Origin: Caulobacter sp.
GTDB taxonomy: Bacteria > Pseudomonadota > Alphaproteobacteria > Caulobacterales > Caulobacteraceae
Assembly: GCA_016125585.1 (NCBI GenBank)
Contig: WGLL01000002.1
Coordinates: 1 to 64,000 of the forward strand
DNA length: 64,000 bases
Direction: 5' to 3'
Part shown: positions 9,577 through 18,020 of the stretch, in pieces
Numbering within the stretch: the first letter of the stretch is position 1
How the letters are laid out: each line of letters begins with the position of its first letter
Notes under the pieces: model-generated
Seen by the model: the letters and a program-made list of their open reading frames with translations, nothing else
Told to the model about the DNA's origin: nothing
The model's database searches: none
Translations under genes and position numbers: made by a program

Positions 9577-10404
9577 TCAGGCGGCGGCGCGGAAGGCGGG
9601 ATTCCTCACATAGAGCCCCGGACGGCCGGTGACGGGCCGGAAGGCCTCGGTGACCGTTTCCGCTGTCTCCTTGGCGCCAAGGATCAGAAGCCCATCCGCC
9701 GGCAGCAGGGCGACGAGGCTTTCCAGCACCCGACGGCGATAGGGCAGGTCCATGCCGCTGAGGACATTGCGACAGAAGATGACGTCGAAGCGGCCCATGA
9801 CCGCCAGGTCGGAGATCAGATTGACCCGCCGCCAGCGGACCCGCTGGCGGATGCGCGGAGTCAGGCGCCAGTTGTCCTCGACCTTTTCAAAGTGGGTCAG
9901 AAGCTGGCGAATGGGAAGGCCGCGCTGGACCTCGAACTGGGTGTAGAGGCCGGCCTGGGCCTTCTCCAGCGCCCGCTCGGAGATGTCCGATCCATAGATT
10001 TCCACCCGGGCGCCGGCCGGCAGCCCCTCGGCCGCCTCGGCGATCATCGCCAGGCTGTAGGCCTCCTGTCCGGTGGAGCAGGCGCAGCTCCAGACCCGGA
10101 TCGGCTCGGCCCCGCGCAGCCGCGCCAGGGTCGGCAGCAGTTCCTTGCGAAAGGTGTCGAAGGGGGCGCGGTCGCGGAAGAAGGCGGACTCCCCCTTGGC
10201 CAGGGCCTCGACCACGGCCCAGATCAGCTTTTCCTCGCGCTGGGACCGGAGGGCGGCCGCCATCTCGGCGATGCCCGGATAGCCTTCCCGCCGGGCCAGG
10301 GGCGCCAGCCGGCTTTCGATCAGATAGGTCTTGGCCGGATCCACCTTCAGCCCCGCGCGGGCCCGCGCCAGGGCGGCGAACAGCTCGACGTCCTGCGGGC
10401 TCAT
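9577..10404 (-). CDS. cheR: CheR-type protein-glutamate O-methyltransferase
   Basis: Transfers methyl from S-adenosylmethionine to glutamates of chemoreceptors. The 275-residue protein has the CheR helical N-domain (residues 1-75) and the SAM-binding domain: WSCACSTGQEAYSLAM (motif I), YGSDISERALEKAQ, and FDVIFCRNVL. The start codon overlaps the preceding receiver gene by 4 bases (ATGA), so the two are translationally coupled. No CheA, CheW, CheB or receptor is nearby. The chpT / receiver / cheR order suggests a regulatory role outside a full chemotaxis cluster (inference). Confidence 0.9.
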   Translation of the reverse strand: MSPQDVELFAALARARAGLKVDPAKTYLIESRLAPLARREGYPGIAEMAAALRSQREEKLIWAVVEALAKGESAFFRDRAPFDTFRKELLPTLARLRGAEPIRVWSCACSTGQEAYSLAMIAEAAEGLPAGARVEIYGSDISERALEKAQAGLYTQFEVQRGLPIRQLLTHFEKVEDNWRLTPRIRQRVRWRRVNLISDLAVMGRFDVIFCRNVLSGMDLPYRRRVLESLVALLPADGLLILGAKETAETVTEAFRPVTGRPGLYVRNPAFRAAA

Positions 10405-10766
10405 ACCAGGCCCACCTCGGCGAACTTCGCCTCGATGATGTCGCCGTCGAAGGGCTTCATGATGTATTCGCAGGCGCCGGCGTCGAGGGCTTCCCGAATG
10501 CGGTCCGGTTCGGTCTCAATGGAACAGAAGACCACCCGGGGCGCGTCGCCGCCAGGATCGGCCCGCAGCTGGCGCAGGAAGTCGACGCCGTTCATCACCG
10601 GCATGTTCCAGTCGAGGAGGATGGCGTCGGGCATGGCCGCGCGACACCAGGCGAGCGCCTCCATCCCGTCGGCGGCCTCGGCAATCTCGAAGCCGAGGTC
10701 CTCCAGGATGCGGCGGGCCACCTTGCGGATCACCCGGCTGTCATCGACGACAAGGCAGGTCTTCAC
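10401..10766 (-). CDS. Single-domain response regulator (CheY-like)
   Basis: A lone 121-residue receiver domain. The acidic pocket Asp8-Asp9, phosphoacceptor Asp52 (LLDWNMPVMNG), switch Ser82 and Lys104 (YIMKPF) are all present, so it should be phosphorylatable. There is no output domain; it must act by protein contact or as a phosphate sink. It sits between chpT (87 bases upstream) and cheR (overlapping downstream). Receipt of phosphate from ChpT is plausible from position only. The gap to chpT holds two TTAAG boxes spaced 15 bases apart, which is not the canonical CtrA spacing. Confidence 0.9.
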   Translation of the reverse strand: MKTCLVVDDSRVIRKVARRILEDLGFEIAEAADGMEALAWCRAAMPDAILLDWNMPVMNGVDFLRQLRADPGGDAPRVVFCSIETEPDRIREALDAGACEYIMKPFDGDIIEAKFAEVGLV

Positions 10767-10853
10767 GACGCAAACGCTCCATTCCCCGAAGGCCTGTTTT
10801 GGGCCGCGTCGGTTAAGAGAGAATGAGGGCGTTAAGAAATTTGCCGCCCGGCG

Positions 10854-11558
10854 TCAGGCCGGAACCCAGGCCGCCAGGGTCAGACCCTCGTCGGTCGCCT
10901 CGACCGCCACCTGTCCGCCGGCCTGGGCGACCAGGCTGTGAACGTAGAAGGCCTGGATCCAGGCGCCGCCCATGGCGTCGCCCTTGGGCTTTCCGAGCAG
11001 GCCGCCGGCCACCTCGGGCTTGAGCCGCACGCGCGGCCCCGAACCCTCGACGCTGACCGCCAGCCGGCCGCCGGACTCGACGCCCCTGACCGTCACCGTT
11101 CCGCCGGTGGGCAGGGCCGTGCCGGCGATCTGGGCGAGGTTCAGGAGGGTGCGGGCGGCGGGCTTGTTGATCGAACTGGGCGCCACCTCCCAGACCAGCG
11201 CCGCCTTCATGTGACCGAAGACGCCGCGGGCCAGGGTTTCCAGATCGCGGGCGTCGAACACCTCGGTGGTCGAGGCCGAGCCGAAGGCGGCGCGGCAGAA
11301 GGCCAGCAGGTCGGCCAGCTTGCGGGCGCTCTGGGCGATCAGGGTCATGGCGTCCTCGCGCATGTCCTGGGCGGTGGGATCGTCCAGCAGGTCCAGACCC
11401 GAGACGATGGCGCTGGCCGGACTGATGAAGTCGTGACAGAGGCGCGCCGCCAGTTGGGCCGCCAGATCGACCGGATCGGCGACCTGGCCCGCGCCGTCCG
11501 GCGAGTCGGCGGCGGCGTCAGCGGAGGGGTCGTGGGCGGAATCGGCGATCTCGGTCAT
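10854..11558 (-). CDS. chpT: Histidine phosphotransferase ChpT
   Basis: Central phosphotransfer protein of the alphaproteobacterial cell-cycle relay. It takes phosphate from the hybrid kinase CckA and passes it to CtrA and CpdR. The 234-residue protein has an acidic, variable 35-residue head. The DHp-like helix follows with the phosphorylated His42 in AARLCHDFISPASAIVSGLDLL, then QDMREDAMTLIAQSARKLADLLAF and a degenerate ATPase-like domain ending GLTLAAWVPA. These segments match recalled Caulobacter ChpT closely. As in Caulobacter, a receiver gene and cheR follow on the same strand. Start ATG 11558. Confidence 0.93.
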   Translation of the reverse strand: MTEIADSAHDPSADAAADSPDGAGQVADPVDLAAQLAARLCHDFISPASAIVSGLDLLDDPTAQDMREDAMTLIAQSARKLADLLAFCRAAFGSASTTEVFDARDLETLARGVFGHMKAALVWEVAPSSINKPAARTLLNLAQIAGTALPTGGTVTVRGVESGGRLAVSVEGSGPRVRLKPEVAGGLLGKPKGDAMGGAWIQAFYVHSLVAQAGGQVAVEATDEGLTLAAWVPA

Positions 11559-11597
11559 GGGCCGACTCTAGGGCTGATTTGGCCGCCGCGCCAACCG

Positions 11598-11625
11598 CTG
11601 AGACGGCCCCGGACGGGCCTCCTCA
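11598..11625 (-). terminator. Two-tier hairpin at the end of the epimerase-like gene
   Basis: Outer arms CTGAG / CTCAG enclose inner arms GGCCC / GGGCC around a CGGAC loop, starting over the stop codon of the gene at 11623. There is no long T-run, so termination strength is uncertain. Confidence 0.42.
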
Positions 11626-12600
11626 GGCCGCCTGCCGCCGCCGTTCCAGGCAGTCCAGAGCCGCCATGCTGTCGCGCACCGCCCGGTTCAGCGGGGTGTG
11701 CGGCTCCTCGCCCAGGAAGTGGACCAGCCGTGCGTTGTCGAGCGCCACCGGCGTACGCCAGAACCCCTTCATCTCGATCAGCTCGCGCATCGTCTCGTTG
11801 AACGGCGCGATCAGCGGCAGCAGCGACCAGGGCAAGGCGGAGACCCTGATATCGGGATCGCCCATCGCCCGCCGGATCGCGGCGATCATCTGGCCGCCGT
11901 CATGATCCCAGTGGCCGGCGAAGTGGAACCGGGCGAACGGCCCCAGTTCCCGCTCGCGGTCGGCAAGGCGGGCGAAGGTCTCGGCGACATCCGGCAGATA
12001 GGCCCAGGCGTGGCCGACTCCGGCCTTCCCCGGATAGCGGATCTCGCTGACCGGCTTGCCGGGCGTGACCATGGCGTCGGCGAACCAGCCGTTGCCGGGA
12101 CGGGGCCCGAAGAAGTCGCCGGCCCGCAGGATCAGTGATCGCACCCCCTCGACCGCCGCCGCCTCCAGCCGGGCCTCCAGCGCCACCCGGATGGCGCCCT
12201 TGCGGGTCGCGGGATGCTGCGGCGATTCCTCGCCCAGCAGGGGGAAGGCGTCGGGACCAAAGTTGTAGATGGTCCCGGGCAACAGAATGCGGGCGCGCGA
12301 GGCGCGGGCGGCGGCGATGGTGTTGTCGATCATCGGCAGCACCTGGCGGGCCCAGCCGCGGTAGCCGGGCGGATTGACCGCGTGAACAATCAGCTCGGCG
12401 TCCCGTGCGGCGCGGGAAACGGCGTCGGGGTCCATGGCGTCGCCCCGCAGCCAGTCGAAGGCCGGATGGGCGGCGGCGCCCCTGGCGGGGTCGCGGGCCA
12501 TGGCGCGAACGGCCCATCCGTGACGGGCGAGGGCCTGGGCGGTTTCGCCGCCAACGCCGCCGGTGGCGCCGAGGACGAGAGCGATGCGGGTCGAGGTCAT
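11623..12600 (-). CDS. NAD(P)-dependent epimerase/dehydratase-like protein
   Basis: A 325-residue Rossmann-fold protein. The dinucleotide loop is LVLGATGGVGGE (residues ~7-18), followed by the acidic MDPDAVSRA strand and an ILLPGTIYNFGP segment in place of the usual SDR YxxxK. This resembles extended/atypical SDRs (NmrA or epimerase type) acting on a small-molecule or sugar substrate; the substrate is unknown. The frame continues upstream past 13044, but ATG 12600 is chosen for its AAGGAG ribosome binding site 8 bases away and the sensible MTSTRIALVLGATG start. It is divergent from a LysR gene 82 bases away, its probable regulator. Confidence 0.85.
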   Translation of the reverse strand: MTSTRIALVLGATGGVGGETAQALARHGWAVRAMARDPARGAAAHPAFDWLRGDAMDPDAVSRAARDAELIVHAVNPPGYRGWARQVLPMIDNTIAAARASRARILLPGTIYNFGPDAFPLLGEESPQHPATRKGAIRVALEARLEAAAVEGVRSLILRAGDFFGPRPGNGWFADAMVTPGKPVSEIRYPGKAGVGHAWAYLPDVAETFARLADRERELGPFARFHFAGHWDHDGGQMIAAIRRAMGDPDIRVSALPWSLLPLIAPFNETMRELIEMKGFWRTPVALDNARLVHFLGEEPHTPLNRAVRDSMAALDCLERRRQAA

Positions 12601-12613
12601 GTCGCGGTCTCCT

Positions 12614-12628
12614 TGTCTGACATCGACA
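12614..12628. promoter_or_regulatory. Candidate LysR-type operator
   Basis: In the 82-base gap between the epimerase-like gene and the divergent LysR gene lies TGTC-N7-GACA, a dyad of the T-N11-A type bound by LysR regulators. A second TTGACAGTCAG lies nearer the LysR start. Assignment rests on shape and position only. Confidence 0.35.
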
Positions 12629-12682
12629 GAATGGGCCGCCCCACGCTTGAAAAGAATTGGCGATGCTTGACAGTCAGCTAGT

Positions 12683-13624
12683 ATGAAAATGATGAGCACA
12701 CGACCTTCAGCGCCGACCGACTGGGAAGGCCAGCGGGCGTTTCTTGCGGTCCTGGAAACCGGCAGCCTCTCCGGGGCGGCCCGGCGATTGCGGATGGCCC
12801 AGCCGACGGTGAGACGGCGGATCGACGATCTGGAAGCGGGCCTTGGCGCGGCCCTGTTTACCCGGTCGCCCAACGGCCTGACCCCGACGCCCGCCGCGAT
12901 GCAGCTTGCCGAACACGCCCGGGCCATGGCGGCGGCGGCCGAGGCCTTCACCCGGGCGGCCAGCGCCGAGGCCGCGGCCGAGACCGGAACGGTGCGCATC
13001 ACCGCCAGCGAGATCATCGCCATCGAGGTGCTGCCGCCGATCATCGCCGATCTTCAGCGACGGCGCCCCGGCCTGGTGATTGAACTGGGGGTCAGCAATC
13101 GCAACGAGGACCTGCTGCGGCGGGAAGCGGACATCGCCGTGCGCATGGCTCCGCCGCGGCAGGAAGCCCTGTTGGCCAGGCGGATCGGGGCCATCGCCCT
13201 TGGCCTTCACGGCCACAGGCGGCTGATCGAGGCGCATGGCCTGCCGACCAGCCTCGAGGCGCTGCGCGGCCTGCCCTTCGTCGGCTTCGAGCGGGAGACG
13301 CCCTTTATCGAGGTGCTGCGCGGCCGGGGAATGGACGTGCGGCGCGAGGACTTCAGCTTCCGCTCCGACAGCGATGTCGCCATGCTGGCGGCCGTTCGCG
13401 CCGGCGTCGGATTCGGGGTCTGCCAGATCGCCCTCGCCCGCCGGTCTCCCGACCTTGTGCCGGTGCTGGAAAACGCCTTCCGCTTCGACCTGGAGACCTG
13501 GATCGTCATGCATGAGGACCTCAAGGGGGTCCGGCGGATGCGGCTGGTGTTCGACGCCCTGGTCGAGGGCATGAACGCCTACATGCGCGACGGCGCGGCG
13601 AAACCGGGTTTCCCTTTGGCCTGA
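12683..13624 (+). CDS. LysR-family transcriptional regulator
   Basis: 313 residues. The N-terminal winged HTH (~12-70) reads FLAVLETGSLSGAARRLRMAQPTVRRRIDDLE, typical of LysR although Val-Arg-Arg replaces the usual Val-Ser-Arg. The C-terminal part is the periplasmic-binding-protein-like effector domain (ITASEIIAIEVLPPIIADL onward). It is divergent from the epimerase-like gene, the standard arrangement for a LysR regulator and its target. The effector cannot be predicted. The start codon at 12683 is followed by two more in-frame ATGs (MKMMS). Confidence 0.92.
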   Translation: MKMMSTRPSAPTDWEGQRAFLAVLETGSLSGAARRLRMAQPTVRRRIDDLEAGLGAALFTRSPNGLTPTPAAMQLAEHARAMAAAAEAFTRAASAEAAAETGTVRITASEIIAIEVLPPIIADLQRRRPGLVIELGVSNRNEDLLRREADIAVRMAPPRQEALLARRIGAIALGLHGHRRLIEAHGLPTSLEALRGLPFVGFERETPFIEVLRGRGMDVRREDFSFRSDSDVAMLAAVRAGVGFGVCQIALARRSPDLVPVLENAFRFDLETWIVMHEDLKGVRRMRLVFDALVEGMNAYMRDGAAKPGFPLA

Positions 13625-13644
13625 GCCGCTCTAGACCCGACCCC

Positions 13645-13845
13645 ATGTCAGCCATCGACCCCCTTCTGGAACCGGGCGCCCTGGTGCGACATCCCGGGCG
13701 ACCCGACTGGGGTCTGGGTCAGGTGCAGTCCTGCATCGGCCGACGGGTGACGGTGGACTTCGAGCATGCCGGCAAGCAGGCGCTCGACGGCGCCGTGATC
13801 CGGCTCGAGCTGGTGGATTTCGATGACGGGGGAACGGACGCTTGA
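13645..13845 (+). CDS. DUF3553 small protein
   Basis: 66 residues: LVRHPGRPDWGLGQVQS then VTVDFEHAGKQAL, the conserved pattern of DUF3553, a short beta-rich domain that also occurs at the end of some UvrD-type helicases. Function of the stand-alone form is unknown. Its stop overlaps the TTG start of the following phosphatase (TTGA), so the two are coupled. Confidence 0.82.
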   Translation: MSAIDPLLEPGALVRHPGRPDWGLGQVQSCIGRRVTVDFEHAGKQALDGAVIRLELVDFDDGGTDA

Positions 13846-14618
13846 GCAATCTGAAGGACGCGGCGGCGATCGGCGCCATTCTGGCCGATATCGTCGAGGA
13901 GGCCGGCCGGTTGATCCTGCCGCTGTGGCGCACCGGCCTGACGGTTGACGCCAAGGCCGACAACAGCCCGGTCACCGAAGCCGACCGTCAGGGCGAACTG
14001 CTGATCACCCGCCGCCTGGCCGAGCACTTCCCCGGCGTGCCGATCGTCGCCGAGGAGCATGCGTCCGAGTTCGGGACCCCCGACGCCATCGGCCCGCGCT
14101 TTTTCCTGGTCGATCCGGTCGACGGCACCAAGGCCTTCGTGCGTGGCGATCCCAGCTGGACGGTCAACATCGGCCTGATCCAGGACCGCCGCCCCGCCGC
14201 CGGGGCCGTCTGCGCCCCGGCCAGCGACGAGACCTGGTTCACCGGCCCCGACGGGGCCCTGAAGCGCAAAGCCGGCGGCGCGGCCGAACCCTGCCGGGTG
14301 CGGCCCTGGCCGCAGGGCGCCTCGGTGGCCCTGATCAGCCACACCATGAAGGACGAGACCGCCCGCAAGCTGGCGGAGACCTATCATTTCGACACCACCC
14401 TGGCCCTCGACAGCTCGGTCAAGCTGTGCCGCATCGCCGAGGGGACGGCCGACATCTATCCGCGCCACGGCCCGACCAGCGAATGGGACATCGCCGCCGC
14501 CCAGGCGGTGCTGGAAGCGGCCGGCGGCTCGGTGCGGACGCCCGACGGCGGGCCCTTCCTCTATGGCAAGGCGGACGAGGCCTTCAGGAACGGCTGGTTC
14601 GTCGCCCGGGGCGGATAG
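13842..14618 (+). CDS. Inositol-monophosphatase-family phosphatase (CysQ/HisN-like)
   Basis: 258 residues of the Li+-sensitive, Mg2+-dependent phosphatase superfamily. The metal motifs are IVAEEHAS (first Glu), LVDPVDGTKAF (DPxDGT) and the C-terminal SEWDIAAAQAVLEAAGG. The sequence favours 3'(2'),5'-bisphosphate nucleotidase (CysQ), which recycles PAP from sulfate assimilation and sulfotransferase reactions; histidinol-phosphatase HisN is the alternative. A sulfotransferase gene at 19.6 kb would generate PAP, which fits CysQ loosely. TTG start at 13842 overlaps the DUF3553 stop. Confidence 0.88.
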   Translation: MSNLKDAAAIGAILADIVEEAGRLILPLWRTGLTVDAKADNSPVTEADRQGELLITRRLAEHFPGVPIVAEEHASEFGTPDAIGPRFFLVDPVDGTKAFVRGDPSWTVNIGLIQDRRPAAGAVCAPASDETWFTGPDGALKRKAGGAAEPCRVRPWPQGASVALISHTMKDETARKLAETYHFDTTLALDSSVKLCRIAEGTADIYPRHGPTSEWDIAAAQAVLEAAGGSVRTPDGGPFLYGKADEAFRNGWFVARGG

Positions 14619-14648
14619 TCCGCCCCCGCCTCCCGCCCTCTGGCCGGC

Positions 14649-15095
14649 TCACACCTTGGGGGCCTTCTGGATCTGCTCCTCGCGCCAGGCCTTTTCCTGC
14701 TCGATGATATCCGGCGAGGCGACGCCCGCGAAATCCTCGGGCTCGAAGAAGCGGCGCAGTTCGACCAGGCCCTCGACATCGTCCGTGCCGAAGTCGGGGC
14801 GAGGAACCTTGCGCAGCCAGTCCAGCGCCTCGTCCCAGTCCTTGACGTTGAGGATCCAGTAGCCGGCGATCAGCTCGCGGGTTTCAGTGAAGGGGCCATC
14901 GGTGATCACCGGCTTGCCACTCCTATAGTTCAGCCGGGCCCCCTGGCTGCTGGGGTGCAGTCCGGCGCCGTCCAGCATCACGCCCGCGGCGATCAGCGCA
15001 TTGTTGTAGGCGCCCATGGCCTCGACCATCTCGCTGGTGGGCATCACGCCGGCCTCGGAATCGGCCGAGGCCTTGACGATCATCATGACCCGCAT
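14649..15095 (-). CDS. YCII-related (YciI family) protein
   Basis: 148 residues in the DGPF/YCII dimeric ferredoxin-like family: MRVMMIVKASADSEAG at the start, ITDGPFTETRELIAGYWIL in the centre (the DGPF signature) and ALDWLRKVP. Such proteins are often found with ECF sigma factors, but none is present here. ATG 15095 is chosen for its AGGAG ribosome binding site; the frame extends 15 codons further upstream without support. Function unknown. Confidence 0.87.
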   Translation of the reverse strand: MRVMMIVKASADSEAGVMPTSEMVEAMGAYNNALIAAGVMLDGAGLHPSSQGARLNYRSGKPVITDGPFTETRELIAGYWILNVKDWDEALDWLRKVPRPDFGTDDVEGLVELRRFFEPEDFAGVASPDIIEQEKAWREEQIQKAPKV

Positions 15096-15187
15096 TGTCT
15101 GTCTCCTGGTTGCGGCGCCGCCGGGCGCCTCTGGCCCCAAGGACGCAAGGCGTTGCGGCGATCCGACGTCGCCTGGCAGAAAATCCG

Positions 15188-15799
15188 TCAGGCCCTGACG
15201 GTGGTGATGATCGGCACCGGAGCGGCCAGCATCTGGCCCTTCATCACCGGGTTTTCGGCCTCCTGGGTCTTGGGCATCTCCAGGATACGGCGAACGATCT
15301 CCATGCCCTCGACCACCTGGCCAAAGGCCGCATAGCCCGCGCCGTCGCCGGCGCCATCGGGACGGGCGTCGAGATAGGGGGCGCCGCCGCAGATGATGAA
15401 GAAGTCGCTGGTGGCCGTGCCCAGGGCGCCTCTGGCCATCGACAGGGTTCCATCGACGTGGGTCAGGCCGGTCATCGCCGTGCTTTCATGGGCGATCGGC
15501 GGGAACAGCTTTCCGGGGCGGGCCCCGCCCTGGACCAGGCCGATTTCCGGCGCGCCGGGGGCCTGGGAGGCCCGATAGATCTCCCCGCGATTATAGAGAC
15601 CGGCATCGACGTAGCGCAGGAAGTTGGCGACGGTGATCGGGGCCTTGTCGCCGTAGAGCTCCAGAACCAGCGGCCCCTCGCCGGTGGTCATGATCAGGCG
15701 GACGACGCCGGGCGTTGCGGTCTGGGCCAGGACAGGCCCGGCGACCAGGGAGCCGCCGGCGAGGGCGGCGGTACCGGCGAGAAAGCTGCGGCGGATCAT
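15188..15799 (-). CDS. Exported cyclophilin-type peptidyl-prolyl isomerase
   Basis: Catalyses cis-trans isomerisation of proline bonds, probably in the periplasm. 203 residues begin with a twin-arginine-like signal (MIRRSFLAGTAALAGGSLVAG, RRSFLAG), then the cyclophilin fold: TTGEGPLVLELYGDKAPITVANFLRYVDAG and the core EIYRA...GLVQGGARPG. Active-site positions are partly divergent from human cyclophilin A. It lies upstream of the YCII gene and downstream of dnaA on the same strand, 98 bases from the dnaA stop. Confidence 0.87.
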   Translation of the reverse strand: MIRRSFLAGTAALAGGSLVAGPVLAQTATPGVVRLIMTTGEGPLVLELYGDKAPITVANFLRYVDAGLYNRGEIYRASQAPGAPEIGLVQGGARPGKLFPPIAHESTAMTGLTHVDGTLSMARGALGTATSDFFIICGGAPYLDARPDGAGDGAGYAAFGQVVEGMEIVRRILEMPKTQEAENPVMKGQMLAAPVPIITTVRA

Positions 15800-15897
15800 G
15801 CGGGGGACCTCCTGGACCGACGGGATCGCCAGACTACAGGGGCCGCTCGGGCTGGCAACCGGCGGCGGCGACCGTGAGGTCTCCGCCCTTGTCCCGG

Positions 15898-17343
15898 TCA
15901 GCCGCGAAGCTTGCGGACCAGGGTCTCCAGGTCGCGGGTCAGCACCGGGTCGGCGGCCTTCAGCTCATCAATCCGCCGCACGGCGTGGATGACCGTGGTG
16001 TGATCGCGCCCGCCGAAGCGGCGGCCGATATCGGGCAGGGAGCGGGTGGTCAGCTGCTTGGCCAGCCACATCGCCGCCTGGCGCGGCCGGGCGATGGCGC
16101 GGTTGCGGCGCTCGCTCAGCAGATCGGCCTGGCGCAGGCTGTAGTGTTCGGCCACGGCCTTCTGGATGTCATCGACGGTGACCCGCTTTTCCGCGCCGCG
16201 CAGGTGCGGCCGCAGGATGTTCTGGGCCTCGTCGAGGCTCAGGGTACGGACGTCCTCGCCGGCCCGGGCGATCAGGGTGTTGAGGGCGCCTTCCAGCTCC
16301 CGCACGCTGTCGGTGAAGCGATCGGAGAGGAACTGCAGAACCTCTGGCCGCGCCGTGCCCTGGAAGCCGGCCTGGCGGCCGAGGGTGTCGAGCTTGCGCT
16401 CGAGGATGCCAAGCCGCAGGGCGCCGTCCGCCGGCTCGAGACCGCAGACCAGGCCGGCCGACAGGTGGCTGCGCAGCCGGGCGTCGACCTCGGTCAGGCC
16501 GGACGGCGGCCGATCGGCCGAGAACACCACCCGGCGTCCGTCTTCCATCAAGGCGGTCAGGGTGTGGAACAGCTCTTCCTGGGTCGACTGCTTGCCGCCG
16601 ACGAAATGGACGTCGTCGATCAACAACAGATCGGCGGCCCGCAGCTCTTCCTTGAAGGCCGCGGTCTGGCGATCCATGACCGCTCGCACGAAGGTCGAGA
16701 GGAACCGCTCGGCGGTGAGATAGACCACCCGCTTGTCGGGGGCGTTGCGCATGGCCTCCCAGGCCATGGCGTTCAGCAGGTGGGTTTTGCCAAAGCCGTA
16801 GGGGCCGTGGAACACCACCGGGTTGAAGTGTCCGTCGGCCCAGCTGGCGACGCGCTTGGCCACCGCATGGGCGAACTCGTTGGACGGGCCCGGCACGAAG
16901 GTGTCGAAGTTGAAACGCTCCTGCAGGCCTGCGTTGCGTTGCGGCCGGGCGGCGGGCCCGGCGGTCGGCGGCGAGACCATGGGGACGTCGGACGACACCG
17001 GCTCGGCCGTTTCAATGACCTGTCCGGCGCTCGCGGCGGGACGTCCGCCGCCGGCCTCGAATTCCATCCGCGACTTCAGGTCCAGCCGGCGGCCGTCAGG
17101 ATCGTTGGCCGCCCAGAGTTCGGAAATCCGGCGCCAGGCGTTGCGGCGGATCCAGTCGCGGGCGACGCCCGTGGGGGTGACCAGAACCAAATCGCCGTCG
17201 GGGCCCTCGCGCAGGGCGGCCTGGGCCAGCCAGGACCCGAAGTCAGCCTCGCCAAGCTCGCGGCGCAACGCCAGGCAGGCTTTGCCCCAGACCGAAATCG
17301 CCGGCGCTGAAGAGGTCATGCTCTGCCCACCCGTGTTCATCAT
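15898..17343 (-). CDS. dnaA: Chromosomal replication initiator DnaA
   Basis: Binds origin DnaA boxes, forms an ATP-dependent filament and melts the origin; in Caulobacter it also acts as a cell-cycle transcription factor. Domain I is SVWGKACLALRRELGEADFGSWL; a variable proline/alanine linker follows. The AAA+ domain has Walker A GPYGFGKTH (residues ~180-188 from this start), Walker B LLLIDDVHF and sensor FSADRPP. The domain IV DNA-binding helix-turn-helix ends GRRFGGRDHTTVIHAVRRI. The Tyr in the P-loop and other segments match recalled Caulobacter DnaA. Starts at 17370, 17343, 17340 and 17319 are all in frame; 17343 is a compromise because a GGTGGG element precedes it. Confidence 0.96.
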   Translation of the reverse strand: MMNTGGQSMTSSAPAISVWGKACLALRRELGEADFGSWLAQAALREGPDGDLVLVTPTGVARDWIRRNAWRRISELWAANDPDGRRLDLKSRMEFEAGGGRPAASAGQVIETAEPVSSDVPMVSPPTAGPAARPQRNAGLQERFNFDTFVPGPSNEFAHAVAKRVASWADGHFNPVVFHGPYGFGKTHLLNAMAWEAMRNAPDKRVVYLTAERFLSTFVRAVMDRQTAAFKEELRAADLLLIDDVHFVGGKQSTQEELFHTLTALMEDGRRVVFSADRPPSGLTEVDARLRSHLSAGLVCGLEPADGALRLGILERKLDTLGRQAGFQGTARPEVLQFLSDRFTDSVRELEGALNTLIARAGEDVRTLSLDEAQNILRPHLRGAEKRVTVDDIQKAVAEHYSLRQADLLSERRNRAIARPRQAAMWLAKQLTTRSLPDIGRRFGGRDHTTVIHAVRRIDELKAADPVLTRDLETLVRKLRG

Positions 17344-17750
17344 AGCCCACCGTTGTTTTTTCTTGTTCATCCCAGGACAAACAGGACGCCCGCCCCCACG
17401 ACGAAGTCCTGGTTCGTCTCAGACACAATTCTTCCCCGAACGCCGGATACGAGGTATCCGTCGCTGTCGCCGGTAAGCCCGAAAACGCCGGGCGAAAAGC
17501 GCTGAGAGGCGAACCTTAGAGCCCTCGCTTCCGGGGGGTCAAACAGGAAATTTGGCGCCGGGCCCGGATATTTCTGTTGACTCGCGAGACCCCCTCGCGT
17601 GGCAAGGGAAAACTCAAATCCTATCTCCGGGCACTGAGTTCATTGGTCGCGGGACCGTGATCCGGACACGCACAAAAGCCGCCCAGGACGGAGTCCCGGA
17701 CGGCTTTGAAAAGAGCGTAAAATCAGACTGTTAGGTCGGATGCCCGAAAA
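17344..17750 (-). promoter_or_regulatory. dnaA upstream region between rpsT and dnaA, with GANTC sites
   Basis: About 400 bases without a convincing gene. It should hold the dnaA promoter and leader plus the rpsT terminator. GANTC sites, the CcrM methylation target, occur at 17579-17583 (GACTC) and 17691-17695 (GAGTC). In Caulobacter the dnaA promoter contains a GANTC site that makes transcription depend on methylation state; the first site is in a comparable place. I found no 9-base DnaA-box consensus and no AT-rich origin-like segment, so I do not call oriC here. Confidence 0.5.
17674..17707 (-). terminator. rpsT terminator
   Basis: An AAAGCCG / CGGCTTT stem encloses an inner GGAC-GGA-GTCC hairpin. 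Read on the minus strand it ends GGCGGCTTTTG, a Rho-independent terminator 44 bases after the rpsT stop. The inner hairpin loop contains a GANTC site. Confidence 0.7.
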
Positions 17751-18020
17751 TCAGGCGGCCGAGAGCTTCTTCAGCTGAGCGTGCAGGCGCGAGACCTTGC
17801 GCGAGCCGGTGTTCTTGTGAACGACGCCCTTGGACACGGCCCGCATCAGCTCCGACTGGGCGACGATGAAGGCGGCGGCGGCGGCGGCGGCGTCGCCCGA
17901 GGTCACGGCCTCGTCGAACTTGCGCAGGAAGGTGCGGACGCGCGAGCGACGGGCGGTGTTGACTTCGGTGCGCTTGGCAATCTTGCGGATCGCTTTCTTG
18001 GCGCCGGGGTTGTTGGCCAT
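17751..18020 (-). CDS. rpsT: 30S ribosomal protein S20
   Basis: 89 residues, basic and helical: [35 protein letters not shown] and [17 protein letters not shown] are the S20 signatures. It binds 16S rRNA in the small subunit body. Placement directly upstream of dnaA on the same strand is the usual Caulobacterales arrangement. The terminator at 17674-17707 separates it from dnaA. Confidence 0.97.
   Translation of the reverse strand: MANNPGAKKAIRKIAKRTEVNTARRSRVRTFLRKFDEAVTSGDAAAAAAAFIVAQSELMRAVSKGVVHKNTGSRKVSRLHAQLKKLSAA

Noticed and set aside
10811..10836. TTAAG ... TTAAG pair between chpT and the receiver gene as a CtrA site
   Set aside because: The two TTAA boxes are separated by 15 bases; the CtrA consensus needs 7. 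No -10/-35 arrangement supports it.
17344..17750. Possible oriC next to dnaA
   Set aside because: No TTATCCACA-like DnaA boxes, no AT-rich unwinding segment and no cluster of half sites. In Caulobacter the origin is not at dnaA.
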